From Neogemmobacter tilapiae (GTDB lineage: Bacteria; Pseudomonadota; Alphaproteobacteria; Rhodobacterales; Rhodobacteraceae), in the NCBI RefSeq assembly GCF_014652215.1, contig NZ_BMYJ01000005.1:126026-190025 (forward strand): a DNA stretch of 64,000 nucleotides, read 5' to 3'. Positions 27,505 to 35,454 of the stretch are shown one piece after another. Both the position numbers and the translations under genes were made by a program. A model generated the notes under the pieces. That model had not been told where the DNA came from and did not search any database. It was given only the letters and a program-made list of their open reading frames with translations. Within the stretch, counting starts at the first letter, position 1. Each line of letters starts with the position of its first letter.

Positions 27505-27589
27505 TGCGCTTTGCCCCGATTTGATCAAAAATCCCGCCCAGCGCGGTTCGCCCCGGAATCGCAGGATACACAGGAAAGGCTGGGCTGCC

Positions 27590-29068
27590 ATGCTGGATAC
27601 CGTCACCGATCTTCGTTCGCTGCTGAAAGACGCTTCTTTGCTGGAAACGCGGGCCTATGTCGGCGGAGAATGGATCAACGCCGATGATGGCAGCACTTTT
27701 GACGTGCTGAACCCGGCGCGGGGGGATGTGATCGCCAAGGTGGCGAATCTTGGGCGAGCCGAGGTGGCGCGGGCGATTGCGGCGGCGAATGCGGCGATGA
27801 AGGATTGGGCGGCGCGTCCGGCGAAAGAGCGGGCGAACATCATGCGGGCCTGGTTCAACCTGATGATGGAAAATCAGGAAGACCTTGGGAAGATTTTGAC
27901 AGCTGAGATGGGGAAACCTTTGGCGGAAGCCAAGGGTGAGATTGCCTATGGCGCGTCGTTCATCGAGTTCTTTGCCGAGGAGGCGAAGCGGGTTTACGGC
28001 GAAACCATCCCCGGCCATCAGCGCGACAAGCGGATCACGGTGATCAAACAGCCGATTGGGGTGGTGGGGTCCATCACGCCGTGGAATTTTCCGAATGCGA
28101 TGATCACCCGGAAATGCGCGCCCGCCTTGGCCGTCGGCTGCGGCTTTGTGGCGCGACCTGCGGCGGAAACACCGCTGTCGGCGATTGCGATGGCGGTGCT
28201 GGCGGAACGGGCTGGGCTGCCGAAAGGGATTTTCGCGGTGGTTCCCAGCGCGCGGGCCTCGGATGTGGGGAAAGAGTTCTGCGAGAACCCGCTGGTGCGG
28301 AAGCTGACCTTTACGGGTTCAACCGAAGTGGGCCGCATATTGCTGCGGCAAGCGGCGGATCAGGTGATGAAATGTTCGATGGAACTGGGCGGCAATGCGC
28401 CTTTCATCGTCTTTGACGACGCCGATCTGGATGCGGCTGTGGTGGGGGCGATGGCGTCGAAATTCCGCAACAACGGGCAAACCTGCGTTTGTGCCAACCG
28501 GATTTACGTGCAGGCCGGGGTTTATGATGCCTTTGCTGCCAAACTGGCGGCAGCGGTGGCGAAAACCAAGGTTGGTGACGGCTTGGGCGAGCCGGTGGAT
28601 TTTGGGCCCTTGGTGAACATGGACGCGGTGGACAAGGTCGAAGAACATGTCGCCGACGCCACCGCCAAAGGGGCCAAGGTGGTGACGGGCGGCAAGCGGC
28701 ATGCCTTGGGCGGGTCGTTCTTTGAGCCGACGATCCTGACGGGTGTCACGCATGACATGATGGTGACTCGGGAAGAGACCTTTGGCCCCTTGGCCCCGCT
28801 GTTCCGGTTTGAAACAGAAGAAGAGGCCGTGCAGATGGCCAATGACACGATCTTTGGTCTGGCCAGCTATTTCTATTCGCGCGACATCGGCCGGATAACG
28901 CGCGTGCAGGAGGCGCTGGAATACGGGATTGTGGGCGTGAACACCGGGCTGATTTCGACGGCGGAGGCCCCGTTTGGCGGTGTGAAGCAGTCGGGGTTGG
29001 GCCGTGAAGGTTCGCACCACGGGATCGAGGATTATCTGGAAATGAAATACATCTGCCTGAGCGTCTGA
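27590..29068 (+). CDS. gabD: NAD(P)-dependent succinate-semialdehyde dehydrogenase
   Basis: Aldehyde dehydrogenase of 492 residues that oxidises succinate semialdehyde to succinate. The general base Glu265 (SMELGGNAPF) and nucleophile Cys299 (NGQTCVCANR) are present; the adjacent Cys301 is typical of GabD. The usual Lys in the K-P-A cofactor motif is Arg (FVARPAAETPL), a mild oddity. AGGAAAGG precedes the ATG. No gabT transaminase is in the window. Confidence 0.9.
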   Translation: MLDTVTDLRSLLKDASLLETRAYVGGEWINADDGSTFDVLNPARGDVIAKVANLGRAEVARAIAAANAAMKDWAARPAKERANIMRAWFNLMMENQEDLGKILTAEMGKPLAEAKGEIAYGASFIEFFAEEAKRVYGETIPGHQRDKRITVIKQPIGVVGSITPWNFPNAMITRKCAPALAVGCGFVARPAAETPLSAIAMAVLAERAGLPKGIFAVVPSARASDVGKEFCENPLVRKLTFTGSTEVGRILLRQAADQVMKCSMELGGNAPFIVFDDADLDAAVVGAMASKFRNNGQTCVCANRIYVQAGVYDAFAAKLAAAVAKTKVGDGLGEPVDFGPLVNMDAVDKVEEHVADATAKGAKVVTGGKRHALGGSFFEPTILTGVTHDMMVTREETFGPLAPLFRFETEEEAVQMANDTIFGLASYFYSRDIGRITRVQEALEYGIVGVNTGLISTAEAPFGGVKQSGLGREGSHHGIEDYLEMKYICLSV

Positions 29069-29087
29069 TCGCGCCTTGCGTGAAATT

Positions 29088-29118
29088 TTTCTGCGCTGCG
29101 TTGAGCGTGGCGCAGAAA
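29088..29118. repeat. Inverted repeat after gabD
   Basis: TTTCTGCGC (29088-29096) and GCGCAGAAA (29110-29118) are perfect nine-base arms around a 13-base centre. It lies between gabD and the CNNM/CorC gene and could end gabD transcription or be an operator for the next gene. No T-run follows. Confidence 0.45.
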
Positions 29119-29173
29119 CGCCCTATGTTGGGGCCTTGGGGCAGATTGGCCCCGGCCATGTCCAAAGGACCCA

Positions 29174-30445
29174 ATGTTAACCGAAATCCTGATCGTCGTC
29201 GCCCTGATCCTTTTGAACGGGGTGTTGGCCCTTTCGGAATTGGCCATCGTTTCAGCCCGCCCGGCCCGCTTGCGGCCCTTGGAACATCGCAGCCGCGGGG
29301 CGCGGGCGGCCTTGCGCCTTGGCGAAAATCCGGGGCGGTTTCTTTCGACGGTGCAGATCGGGATCACCTTGGTTGGGGTTTTGTCGGGCGCTTTCTCGGG
29401 GGCCACTTTGGGCGCGCGCCTGGCGGGGTTTCTGGCCTCGAAAGGCATTGATCCTGAACTGGCACAGACTTTGGGTGTCGGTGGTGTGGTCGTGCTTTTG
29501 ACCTATCTTTCGCTGATCGTGGGGGAATTGGTGCCGAAGCAACTGGCCCTGCGCAACCCGGAGGCGGTGGCCATGCGCATGGCCCCGGCGATGGTGATCC
29601 TGTCAAAGGTCGGTGCGCCCATCGTCTGGCTGCTGGATATTTCAGGCCGGGCGATCCTGTTCCTTTTGGGCGTGCGCGAGGACGGCAAGGCGCGGGTGAC
29701 GGAAGAAGAGGTCAAATCGATCCTGTCAGAAGCGCATGACGAAGGCGTGCTGGAATCCGAAGAGCGCGACATGATCAGCGGTGTGATGCGGCTGGCCGAC
29801 CGGTCAGCGCGGGCGCTGATGACGCCACGCACGGAAATTCAGTTTCTGGACAGCGAAGCGCCGCCGGCCGAATTGATGGCCGACATCCGCCGCATCGCGC
29901 GGCCCCGGATGCCGGTGCGCAAGGCGGGTTCGGACGAAGTGCTGGGGATTGTGACGCTGGCCGATGCGTTTCAGGCGGTGTCGCGGCGTCAGGCGCTGAA
30001 CATGGCCGAACTGCTGCGCGAGGTGCCGGTGGTGTCAGACCTGTCGGACGCCTTGGATGTGATGGAGGTGCTGCGGGGCAGCGAACATCACATGGCACTG
30101 GTCTATGATGAATATGGGCATTTTGAGGGGATCATCACCTCGGGCGATATCCTTGAGGCGATCACCGGGACGGTGGGCCAAAGCTTTGCCGACGAACCGG
30201 CGCTGGTGGAACGTGAGGATGGGTCGTTTCTGGTGGCGGGCTGGATGCCAGCGGATGAATTCTGCGACCGTTTCCACATGTCGCGCCCCTCGGGCGGCGA
30301 TTACGAAACCGTGGCGGGGCTGGTGCTGCACCATTTGGGTCGAATGCCGGCGCTTGGCGACAAGCTGGTGGTGGAAGGCCTGTCGTTCGAGGTGATCGAT
30401 ATGGACGACCGGCGGATCGACAAGCTGCTGGTGGGGCGCTCTTAA
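29174..30445 (+). CDS. CNNM/CorC-type transporter protein (hemolysin-like family)
   Basis: A 423-residue membrane protein with an N-terminal DUF21 domain of about four helices (1-185), a pair of CBS domains (about 205-330, including LMTPRTEIQFLD and HMALVYDEYGHFEGIIT) and a CorC/HlyC C-terminal domain (340-423). Related proteins take part in Mg2+ or Co2+ export; older annotations call them hemolysins. It begins a plus-strand run that continues into the sigma factor. Confidence 0.9.
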   Translation: MLTEILIVVALILLNGVLALSELAIVSARPARLRPLEHRSRGARAALRLGENPGRFLSTVQIGITLVGVLSGAFSGATLGARLAGFLASKGIDPELAQTLGVGGVVVLLTYLSLIVGELVPKQLALRNPEAVAMRMAPAMVILSKVGAPIVWLLDISGRAILFLLGVREDGKARVTEEEVKSILSEAHDEGVLESEERDMISGVMRLADRSARALMTPRTEIQFLDSEAPPAELMADIRRIARPRMPVRKAGSDEVLGIVTLADAFQAVSRRQALNMAELLREVPVVSDLSDALDVMEVLRGSEHHMALVYDEYGHFEGIITSGDILEAITGTVGQSFADEPALVEREDGSFLVAGWMPADEFCDRFHMSRPSGGDYETVAGLVLHHLGRMPALGDKLVVEGLSFEVIDMDDRRIDKLLVGRS

Positions 30446-30499
30446 ACTTTCCGGGGTCTGATCCAAGGATTGCCCATTGGCGCGCGTCTGATAGGTGTG

Positions 30500-31045
30500 A
30501 TGCTGATGGAAACCACAGACGAAAATCTGGCCCTTGCGGCGGCGGGTGGGGATGGGGCGGCTTTTGCGCTGCTGCTGTCGCGTCACTATGACCGCATTCA
30601 CGGGCTGGCTTGGCGTCTGACGGGCAGTCGGGCGGATGCGCAGGATCTGACGCAAGACATCTGCGCGAACCTTGCCGCCAAGCTGCGGAACTGGCGGGCC
30701 GAGGCGCGGTTTACCACATGGCTTTACCGCGTGGTGGTGAATGCGGTGCATGACCAACGGCGGCGGCAGGCGACGCGGAGCAAGGCCGCGCAGGGCTGGG
30801 GCGATTGGGAAATTGCGCGGCAGGATGCGATCGAGGCGGAACGGGCGGCACAGGACTGGCTGGCCGAGGCGATGACGCGGCTTCCGCCCGAATTGCGCGA
30901 TACGGTGGCCTTGGTTCTGGGCGAAGAGATGACACAAGCCGAGGCGGGCCTTGTGCTGGGGGTCAGCGAAGGCACCGTGGCCTGGCGGATGAGCGAAGTG
31001 AAGAAACGCCTGCGGGCAATGGCCCAAAAGGAGGGCGCGCCATGA
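30500..31045 (+). CDS. ECF RNA polymerase sigma factor
   Basis: A 181-residue sigma-70 family protein of the ECF type. Region 2 is visible in LSRHYDRIHGLAWRLTGSRA and DAQDLTQDICANL, and region 4 in LPPELRDTVALVLGEEM and AEAGLVLGVSEGTVAWRMS. No region 3. ATG at 30500 or 30506 is more likely than the upstream start at 30470. Its stop overlaps the start of the VWA gene, which occupies the usual place of an anti-sigma gene. Confidence 0.9.
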   Translation: MLMETTDENLALAAAGGDGAAFALLLSRHYDRIHGLAWRLTGSRADAQDLTQDICANLAAKLRNWRAEARFTTWLYRVVVNAVHDQRRRQATRSKAAQGWGDWEIARQDAIEAERAAQDWLAEAMTRLPPELRDTVALVLGEEMTQAEAGLVLGVSEGTVAWRMSEVKKRLRAMAQKEGAP

Positions 31046-33195
31046 ACGACGAGTTTGACGCCCTGAGGGCCGCTTTGAAAGCCGCCCCCGCCCCCGATGC
31101 GCAAGCAAAGGCCGAGGCCATCGCACTGGCGATGAAAAATTTCGAAAGCCTCCAAGGATCGCCCGACGCGCTGCGTTCCAATTCCGAAGCCCCCGAAACG
31201 GGGGGAATTTGGAAAAGGATCGGGATGATGCTGAAAGGGATTTCTTCAAGACAGGCTTTGGCGGGGACGGCCTCGGTCGCGGCGATTTGCGTGGCCGTGG
31301 TGCTGGTGGGGGGCGATCTGCGCCGCCCGGTGATCAGCGAGGCGCAGCCCGAGGTGAAAGAGGCAGTTGGCGCGGTTGAGAATGCGCCAGCCTTGGGGGG
31401 TGAGGTTCGGTCGGTGCCAAAGCCCGTGGCCCCGGTAACGGAACTGGCGGCCCCCGAGGCGGCGGTGACGGCCCCGGCGGATGCGCCCGTGGTGGCACAG
31501 GAAAGTGCTGAGGCCGATTCAGTTGTGGTTGCCGAGCCGGAGCCGATGACGGAGATGGCTGAGGCGGAAGCGCCGGCTGCAATCGCCCCCGCGCCGAGTG
31601 GCGTGCTAGGGGGCGCTCCGGCGGGTGTTACCAGTGGGCTATTTGACGGTGGTGCTACAGACGGCCGTCAGCGCGTAGAGGCGACAGGCGAAGTGCTTTA
31701 CTTGGAAGAGGCACCTGCCCCCGACGAACTGGCCCGCAAGGTGGCCAACACGGGCATCGTGGCTGACCAACTCGCCCCGGCGGAGCCCAACACCGAGGCT
31801 TTCGCCAATGAAGCGCCGAATCCGGTGAAGGTGACGGCTGAGGAACCTGTTTCGACATTCTCGATTGACGTCGATACCGCCAGCTATGCTGTGGTCAGGA
31901 ACAGTCTGAATATGGGCTATCTGCCGCCGCCCGAGGCTGTGCGGATCGAGGAAATGGTGAATTATTTCCCCTATGACTATGCCGCCCCGACCGCCGAAGA
32001 GGGGGCGTTCAAGTCGAATGTCACGGTGATGCAGACCCCTTGGAACGCCGGAACGCGGTTGGTCAGCATCGGCATTCAAGGGGCTGTTCCCGAAACCGAC
32101 GCCCGCCCGCCGCTGAATTTGGTGTTCCTGATTGATACCTCGGGCAGCATGGAGGACGCCAATAAACTGCCGCTTCTGGTGCAGTCCTTCCAACTGATGC
32201 TTGGGCAGCTTCGCCCGCAGGATCAGGTGGCGATTGTCACCTATGCCGGGTCTGCCGGGGTGGTGCTGGAACCGACCGCCGCCAGCGATGTGGCCAAGAT
32301 CAGCGCCGCCCTTTCGAACCTTGCCGCAGGCGGTTCGACGGCGGGGGCCGAGGGGCTGGAACTGGCCTATCAGGTGGCCGCCACTATGGGCGCGGAGGGC
32401 GAGGTGAGCCGCGTTCTGCTTGCGACCGATGGCGATTTCAATGTGGGGGTTTCCGATCCCGAAGGGCTGGAAGCCTATGTTGCGAAAAAGCGGGAAACGG
32501 GGATTTACCTGTCGGTGCTGGGCTTTGGGCGCGGCAATCTGGATGATGCAATCATGCAGTCCTTGGCGCAGAACGGCAACGGGACTGCGGCCTATATCGA
32601 CACGCTGAACGAGGCCCGGAAGGTGCTGGTCGATCAGCTGACCGGCGCTTTGTTCCCCATCGCGGATGACGTGAAAATTCAGGTGGAATGGAATCCGGCG
32701 GCGGTGACGGAATACCGTTTGATCGGCTATGAAACCCGCGCCCTGGCGCGCGAGGATTTCAACAACGACAAGGTGGACGCGGGAGAGATTGGCGCGGGCG
32801 TGCAGGTGACGGCGATTTATGAGGTGGTGCCCTTTGGTAGCCCCGCCCGCCTGAACGACCCGCTGCGCTATGGCGGGGCGGAGATGGTGCCCGAGGTTCC
32901 GGCGGCGGAAATGGGCTTTCTGCGGCTGCGGTCTAAAGCGCCGGGGGAGGCGGAATCCACGCTGAAGGAAACACCCATCCCGAATGCGGTCAGCGAGAAT
33001 ATCAGCGACGACGCCCGCTTTGCGGCCTCCATCGCGGGCTTCGGCCAGTTGCTGACGGGGGCCAAATATCTGGGCGACTGGGGCTGGGATGAGGCGATTG
33101 CCTTGGCCTTGGACGCAAGGGGCGAGGATGCCTTTGGCTATCGGATTGAGGCGGTCAATATGATGCGGATGGGGAAAACCCTTTCGGGGCAGTAG
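31042..33195 (+). CDS. VWA-domain protein with cytoplasmic N-terminus
   Basis: A 717-residue protein: a charged cytoplasmic segment (1-65), one membrane helix (about 71-90), a long Ala/Pro/Glu-rich linker (100-265), a VWA N-terminal domain (about 268-355), a VWA domain with a complete DTSGSM metal site (365-370), and a C-terminal domain as in YfbK-like proteins. Overlapping the sigma-factor gene by four bases, its inner segment could serve as an anti-sigma domain; that is inference. The VWA part should be periplasmic. Confidence 0.86.
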   Translation: MNDEFDALRAALKAAPAPDAQAKAEAIALAMKNFESLQGSPDALRSNSEAPETGGIWKRIGMMLKGISSRQALAGTASVAAICVAVVLVGGDLRRPVISEAQPEVKEAVGAVENAPALGGEVRSVPKPVAPVTELAAPEAAVTAPADAPVVAQESAEADSVVVAEPEPMTEMAEAEAPAAIAPAPSGVLGGAPAGVTSGLFDGGATDGRQRVEATGEVLYLEEAPAPDELARKVANTGIVADQLAPAEPNTEAFANEAPNPVKVTAEEPVSTFSIDVDTASYAVVRNSLNMGYLPPPEAVRIEEMVNYFPYDYAAPTAEEGAFKSNVTVMQTPWNAGTRLVSIGIQGAVPETDARPPLNLVFLIDTSGSMEDANKLPLLVQSFQLMLGQLRPQDQVAIVTYAGSAGVVLEPTAASDVAKISAALSNLAAGGSTAGAEGLELAYQVAATMGAEGEVSRVLLATDGDFNVGVSDPEGLEAYVAKKRETGIYLSVLGFGRGNLDDAIMQSLAQNGNGTAAYIDTLNEARKVLVDQLTGALFPIADDVKIQVEWNPAAVTEYRLIGYETRALAREDFNNDKVDAGEIGAGVQVTAIYEVVPFGSPARLNDPLRYGGAEMVPEVPAAEMGFLRLRSKAPGEAESTLKETPIPNAVSENISDDARFAASIAGFGQLLTGAKYLGDWGWDEAIALALDARGEDAFGYRIEAVNMMRMGKTLSGQ

Positions 33196-33223
33196 TCTAA
33201 GAATTTCGACCCAATTCTTAGAC
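33195..33223. repeat. Perfect 11-bp inverted repeat after VWA gene
   Basis: GTCTAAGAATT (33195-33205) and AATTCTTAGAC (33213-33223) are exact reverse complements around a seven-base loop. It starts on the last base of the VWA stop codon. It is AT-rich, unlike the GC-rich terminator 34 bases downstream, so it looks like a binding site or an RNA processing hairpin. Confidence 0.65.
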
Positions 33224-33256
33224 AGGTGCCGAATTTCATTGAACTTTTCAGCACGA

Positions 33257-33285
33257 AGGCCCGGCATTGCTGCCGGGCCTCTTTG
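33257..33285 (+). terminator. Terminator between convergent VWA and DUF4198 genes
   Basis: AGGCCCGGCA-TTGC-TGCCGGGCCT is a perfect ten-base stem with a four-base loop, followed by CTTTG on the plus strand. It sits just beyond the stop of the convergent DUF4198 gene and probably serves both directions. Confidence 0.8.
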
Positions 33286-34020
33286 TCATTCCTCGGGACC
33301 GTGCGGCAAGGCAAAGCTGAGTGCTGCGGCATGGCCGGTTTCATCGGCTTTGGCTGGATCATCGGGTGCGGTGGTGAAGGACGCAAGGATGACGTTCAGA
33401 CCGCCGCTGGGCAAAAGCACGATGGCCTTGCCATCCGCGCCGACCACAATCGGCGCTTCGTGATGGTCACCGCCGACATAGTCCACCGTGATTTCTGCGC
33501 CGACTGCGGGCTTGCCGTCGATTAACACCTCGACCGCCAAAGGGTCGCCCTTGTGCAGCCCCATCGGGTCGGCCAGCGGGCGGATTTCCAGCCCCTTGCC
33601 AAAGGCGGCGGGAATTTCCGTCAGGGCCGAAACCACATGCGTCGCGGTTTTCACATAATGCCCACCTTCGGTCGCCCCCGGCACCTGATCCTTTGGCAGG
33701 TTCTGCCATTCGCCAGCAGCATCTTTCGACCAATAGCCATTGTCGAATTCCAGCCGGATCAGCGGCGCCTCGGTCTTTTCAAAGGCCACGAAATCCTTGC
33801 CCGGCAGGCGGGCAATATCGGTGCAGGTAAGGGCCAGATCGCAGGCCTGCAACAGGCTCACCTTTGCAGGATCATAGGCGTCGTCTCCAGCCCCATGCCC
33901 GTAAACCACATAGAATTGCCCGTGGCGTTCCGCCACCCAGGCCCCATGCGCGCTGGCGCTGGTTCCCATCATCAGGCCCAGCAGGCTGGCCGCTGTCAGT
34001 TTGCGCAAGGGAATGTTCAT
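33286..34020 (-). CDS. DUF4198 family periplasmic protein
   Basis: A 244-residue secreted protein: signal peptide (about 1-25, ending TSASAHG), an N-terminal beta domain (AWVAERHGQFYVVYGHGAGD) and a C-terminal Ig-like domain (VEVLIDGKPAVGAEITVDYV) containing GGDHHEAP. DUF4198 proteins are often linked to uptake of divalent metals, and the HxH/HH histidines fit, but the metal is unknown. ATG at 34020 starts the signal peptide. A Fur/Zur-like dyad lies 49-63 bases upstream. Confidence 0.8.
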   Translation of the reverse strand: MNIPLRKLTAASLLGLMMGTSASAHGAWVAERHGQFYVVYGHGAGDDAYDPAKVSLLQACDLALTCTDIARLPGKDFVAFEKTEAPLIRLEFDNGYWSKDAAGEWQNLPKDQVPGATEGGHYVKTATHVVSALTEIPAAFGKGLEIRPLADPMGLHKGDPLAVEVLIDGKPAVGAEITVDYVGGDHHEAPIVVGADGKAIVLLPSGGLNVILASFTTAPDDPAKADETGHAAALSFALPHGPEE

Positions 34021-34068
34021 TCTTCTCTCCATCTGTTCGGCCCATCGCGGGCGGTCAAATGGATGCAA

Positions 34069-34083
34069 TGTTATATCGTAGCA
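34069..34083 (-). promoter_or_regulatory. Possible Fur/Zur-type operator upstream of DUF4198 gene
   Basis: TGTTATATCGTAGCA is an imperfect dyad resembling the TGTTATA-type boxes bound by Zur or other Fur-family regulators in alphaproteobacteria. It is in the promoter region of a likely metal-related gene. Symmetry is incomplete, so this is tentative. Confidence 0.3.
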
Positions 34084-34097
34084 ATCAAGAGTTAAAA

Positions 34098-34121
34098 GAA
34101 AGGCCCGGATTGCTCCGGGCC
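34098..34121 (-). terminator. Rho-independent terminator of hsp20
   Basis: On the minus strand GGCCCGGA-GCAA-TCCGGGCC forms a perfect eight-base stem followed by TTTCTTTT. It starts 13 bases after the hsp20 stop codon. Confidence 0.85.
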
Positions 34122-34134
34122 GATCCTTGCCAAG

Positions 34135-34611
34135 TCAGACGGTCGCGGTTTCCAGGGCCTTCGCCTCAATCGCCGTGGGCGTGCCAGCGCCCCGCGTGAT
34201 CTCGATCTTGCGGGGTTTCAGCGCCTCGGGCACTTCGCGCACCAGATCCAGATGCAGCATGCCGTTTTCATGGACGGCCCCCGTTACGCGCACATGATCG
34301 GCCAGCGCAAAGCGGCGTTCAAAGGCGCGGGTCGCGATGCCCCGGTGCAGGAAAGCGCGGGCGGTATCCTCGGCCTGACGGCGGGCGGTGATGTGCAGGG
34401 TGGCATCCTTCACCTCGACTTGCAGATCTTCCGGCGCAAAGCCCGCGACGGCCACGGAAATGCGATAGGCATTCTCGCCCGTCTTTTCGATGTTGTAGGG
34501 CGGATAGGCGGGTTGGGCGACATCAGAGGTCAGCGCACGATCCATCAGATCGGCGATCCGGTCAAAGCCCACAGTGGCCCGATACAGGGGGGAAAAGTCG
34601 AAATTACGCAT
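34135..34611 (-). CDS. Small heat-shock protein (Hsp20/IbpA type)
   Basis: ATP-independent holdase chaperone of 158 residues. The start MRNFDFSPLYRATVGFDRI is typical of IbpA-like proteins; the alpha-crystallin domain runs from about 38 to 128 (ISVAVAGFAPEDLQVEVKD, ATRAFERRFALADHV). The C-terminus has KPRKIEI, equivalent to the I-x-I tail. The start ATG is at 34611; the upstream open frame is the leader. Expression is probably controlled by a heat-shock promoter and a ROSE-type RNA thermometer. Confidence 0.93.
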   Translation of the reverse strand: MRNFDFSPLYRATVGFDRIADLMDRALTSDVAQPAYPPYNIEKTGENAYRISVAVAGFAPEDLQVEVKDATLHITARRQAEDTARAFLHRGIATRAFERRFALADHVRVTGAVHENGMLHLDLVREVPEALKPRKIEITRGAGTPTAIEAKALETATV

Positions 34612-34636
34612 GGTCGCATCCTTTGCAAAGCGATGG
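34612..34636 (-). promoter_or_regulatory. ROSE-like RNA thermometer hairpin over hsp20 ribosome-binding site
   Basis: In the mRNA, UCGCUU (34633-34628) pairs with AAGGA (34623-34619), leaving the G bulged as in the U(U/C)GCU motif of ROSE elements. CAUC/GAUG extends the stem. The AAAGGA Shine-Dalgarno is thus buried, seven bases before the ATG. ROSE elements control small heat-shock genes in alphaproteobacteria. Identified by eye; folding was not computed. Confidence 0.65.
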
Positions 34637-34704
34637 TCAGATGGCCCCCCGATGGGCGGGCCTTGGGTTTCTGGCGGGCCCATCATGGCACCCGCACCCT
34701 CTTC

Positions 34705-34733
34705 ATCTGGGAAGCCTTGGAAGGGGTTTCAAG
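34705..34733 (-). promoter_or_regulatory. Candidate RpoH heat-shock promoter of hsp20
   Basis: CTTGAAA (34733-34727) matches the -35 box of heat-shock sigma factor promoters, with TCCCAGAT (34712-34705) at a 14-base spacing as a rough CCCCATNT-type -10. Transcription would start near 34698, giving a leader of about 85 bases, right for a ROSE element. Confidence 0.5.
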
Positions 34734-34779
34734 AGGGCTGAGTGCTTGATGTCGACGGGTTGGGCTGCGAAAAGGAAGC

Positions 34780-35448
34780 ATGAAAATGATGATTGATCAG
34801 AAGCCGACGCGCGACGAATTGGAACGCCTGACAGGGGCGGAAATGCACCTGCAAGGCTGCGATCTGGCGGGGCTGGACCTGTCGCGGCTTGATCTGTCGG
34901 GTTGGCATTTTGAACGCTGCAATCTGACCGGGGCCAAGCTGAACAGCGCGCGGCTGGAGGAAAGCCGCTTTGCCGGCTGCCGCGCGGCGGCGGCCAATTT
35001 TGTGGCGGCGCAAATTCTGGAAACGCAGATTGAGGGCGGCGATTTCAGCAATGCCAAGTTTCGCGGAGCAACCCTGACATCCGCCAAGATCAGCCGCTGC
35101 AAGATGACCGGTGCAGATTTTTCCGAGGCGCAGACGATTGGGCTGGAACTGGAGGAGGTGCTGCTGGTGCTGGCGATCCTGCCAAAACTGTCTTTCCGCA
35201 AGGCGAACCTGCGGCAGGTGGATTTTTCCGAGGCCGATTTGCGCGGCTGCGATTTTCGGGATGCCGTGTTCGAGGATTGTCGCTTGCGCGATGCGATGCT
35301 GACGACTGCGCGGTTTGAAGGGGCGGATCTGCGCGGGGCCGATCTGGGCGGGGTTAAGCTGGCGGATGCGCGCGGGTTCAAAGGTGCGATCATATCCAAA
35401 GGACAGGCGGCGGATCTGCTGGGGCAGTTGGGGCTGAAGGTGATCTGA
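34780..35448 (+). CDS. Pentapeptide-repeat protein
   Basis: A 222-residue protein made largely of A(D/N)Lxx repeats, expected to form a right-handed quadrilateral beta-helix. The first block is at 24-115 (CDLAGLDLSRLDLSGWHFER) and the second at 140-200 (ANLRQVDFSEADLRGCDF), split by a hydrophobic segment EEVLLVLAILPKLSF. The break may kink the helix. Cytoplasmic, as no signal is seen. Function unknown; it is divergent from hsp20 over 168 bases. Confidence 0.88.
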   Translation: MKMMIDQKPTRDELERLTGAEMHLQGCDLAGLDLSRLDLSGWHFERCNLTGAKLNSARLEESRFAGCRAAAANFVAAQILETQIEGGDFSNAKFRGATLTSAKISRCKMTGADFSEAQTIGLELEEVLLVLAILPKLSFRKANLRQVDFSEADLRGCDFRDAVFEDCRLRDAMLTTARFEGADLRGADLGGVKLADARGFKGAIISKGQAADLLGQLGLKVI

Positions 35449-35454
35449 ACCCAG

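Noticed and set aside
31639-33267. 542-codon open frame opposite the VWA gene
   Set aside because: Antisense of a well-supported VWA protein; composition is typical of shadow frames.
34612-34686. N-terminal extension of Hsp20 up to 34686
   Set aside because: The extra 25 residues are unlike Hsp20 proteins and overlap the leader with the RNA thermometer.
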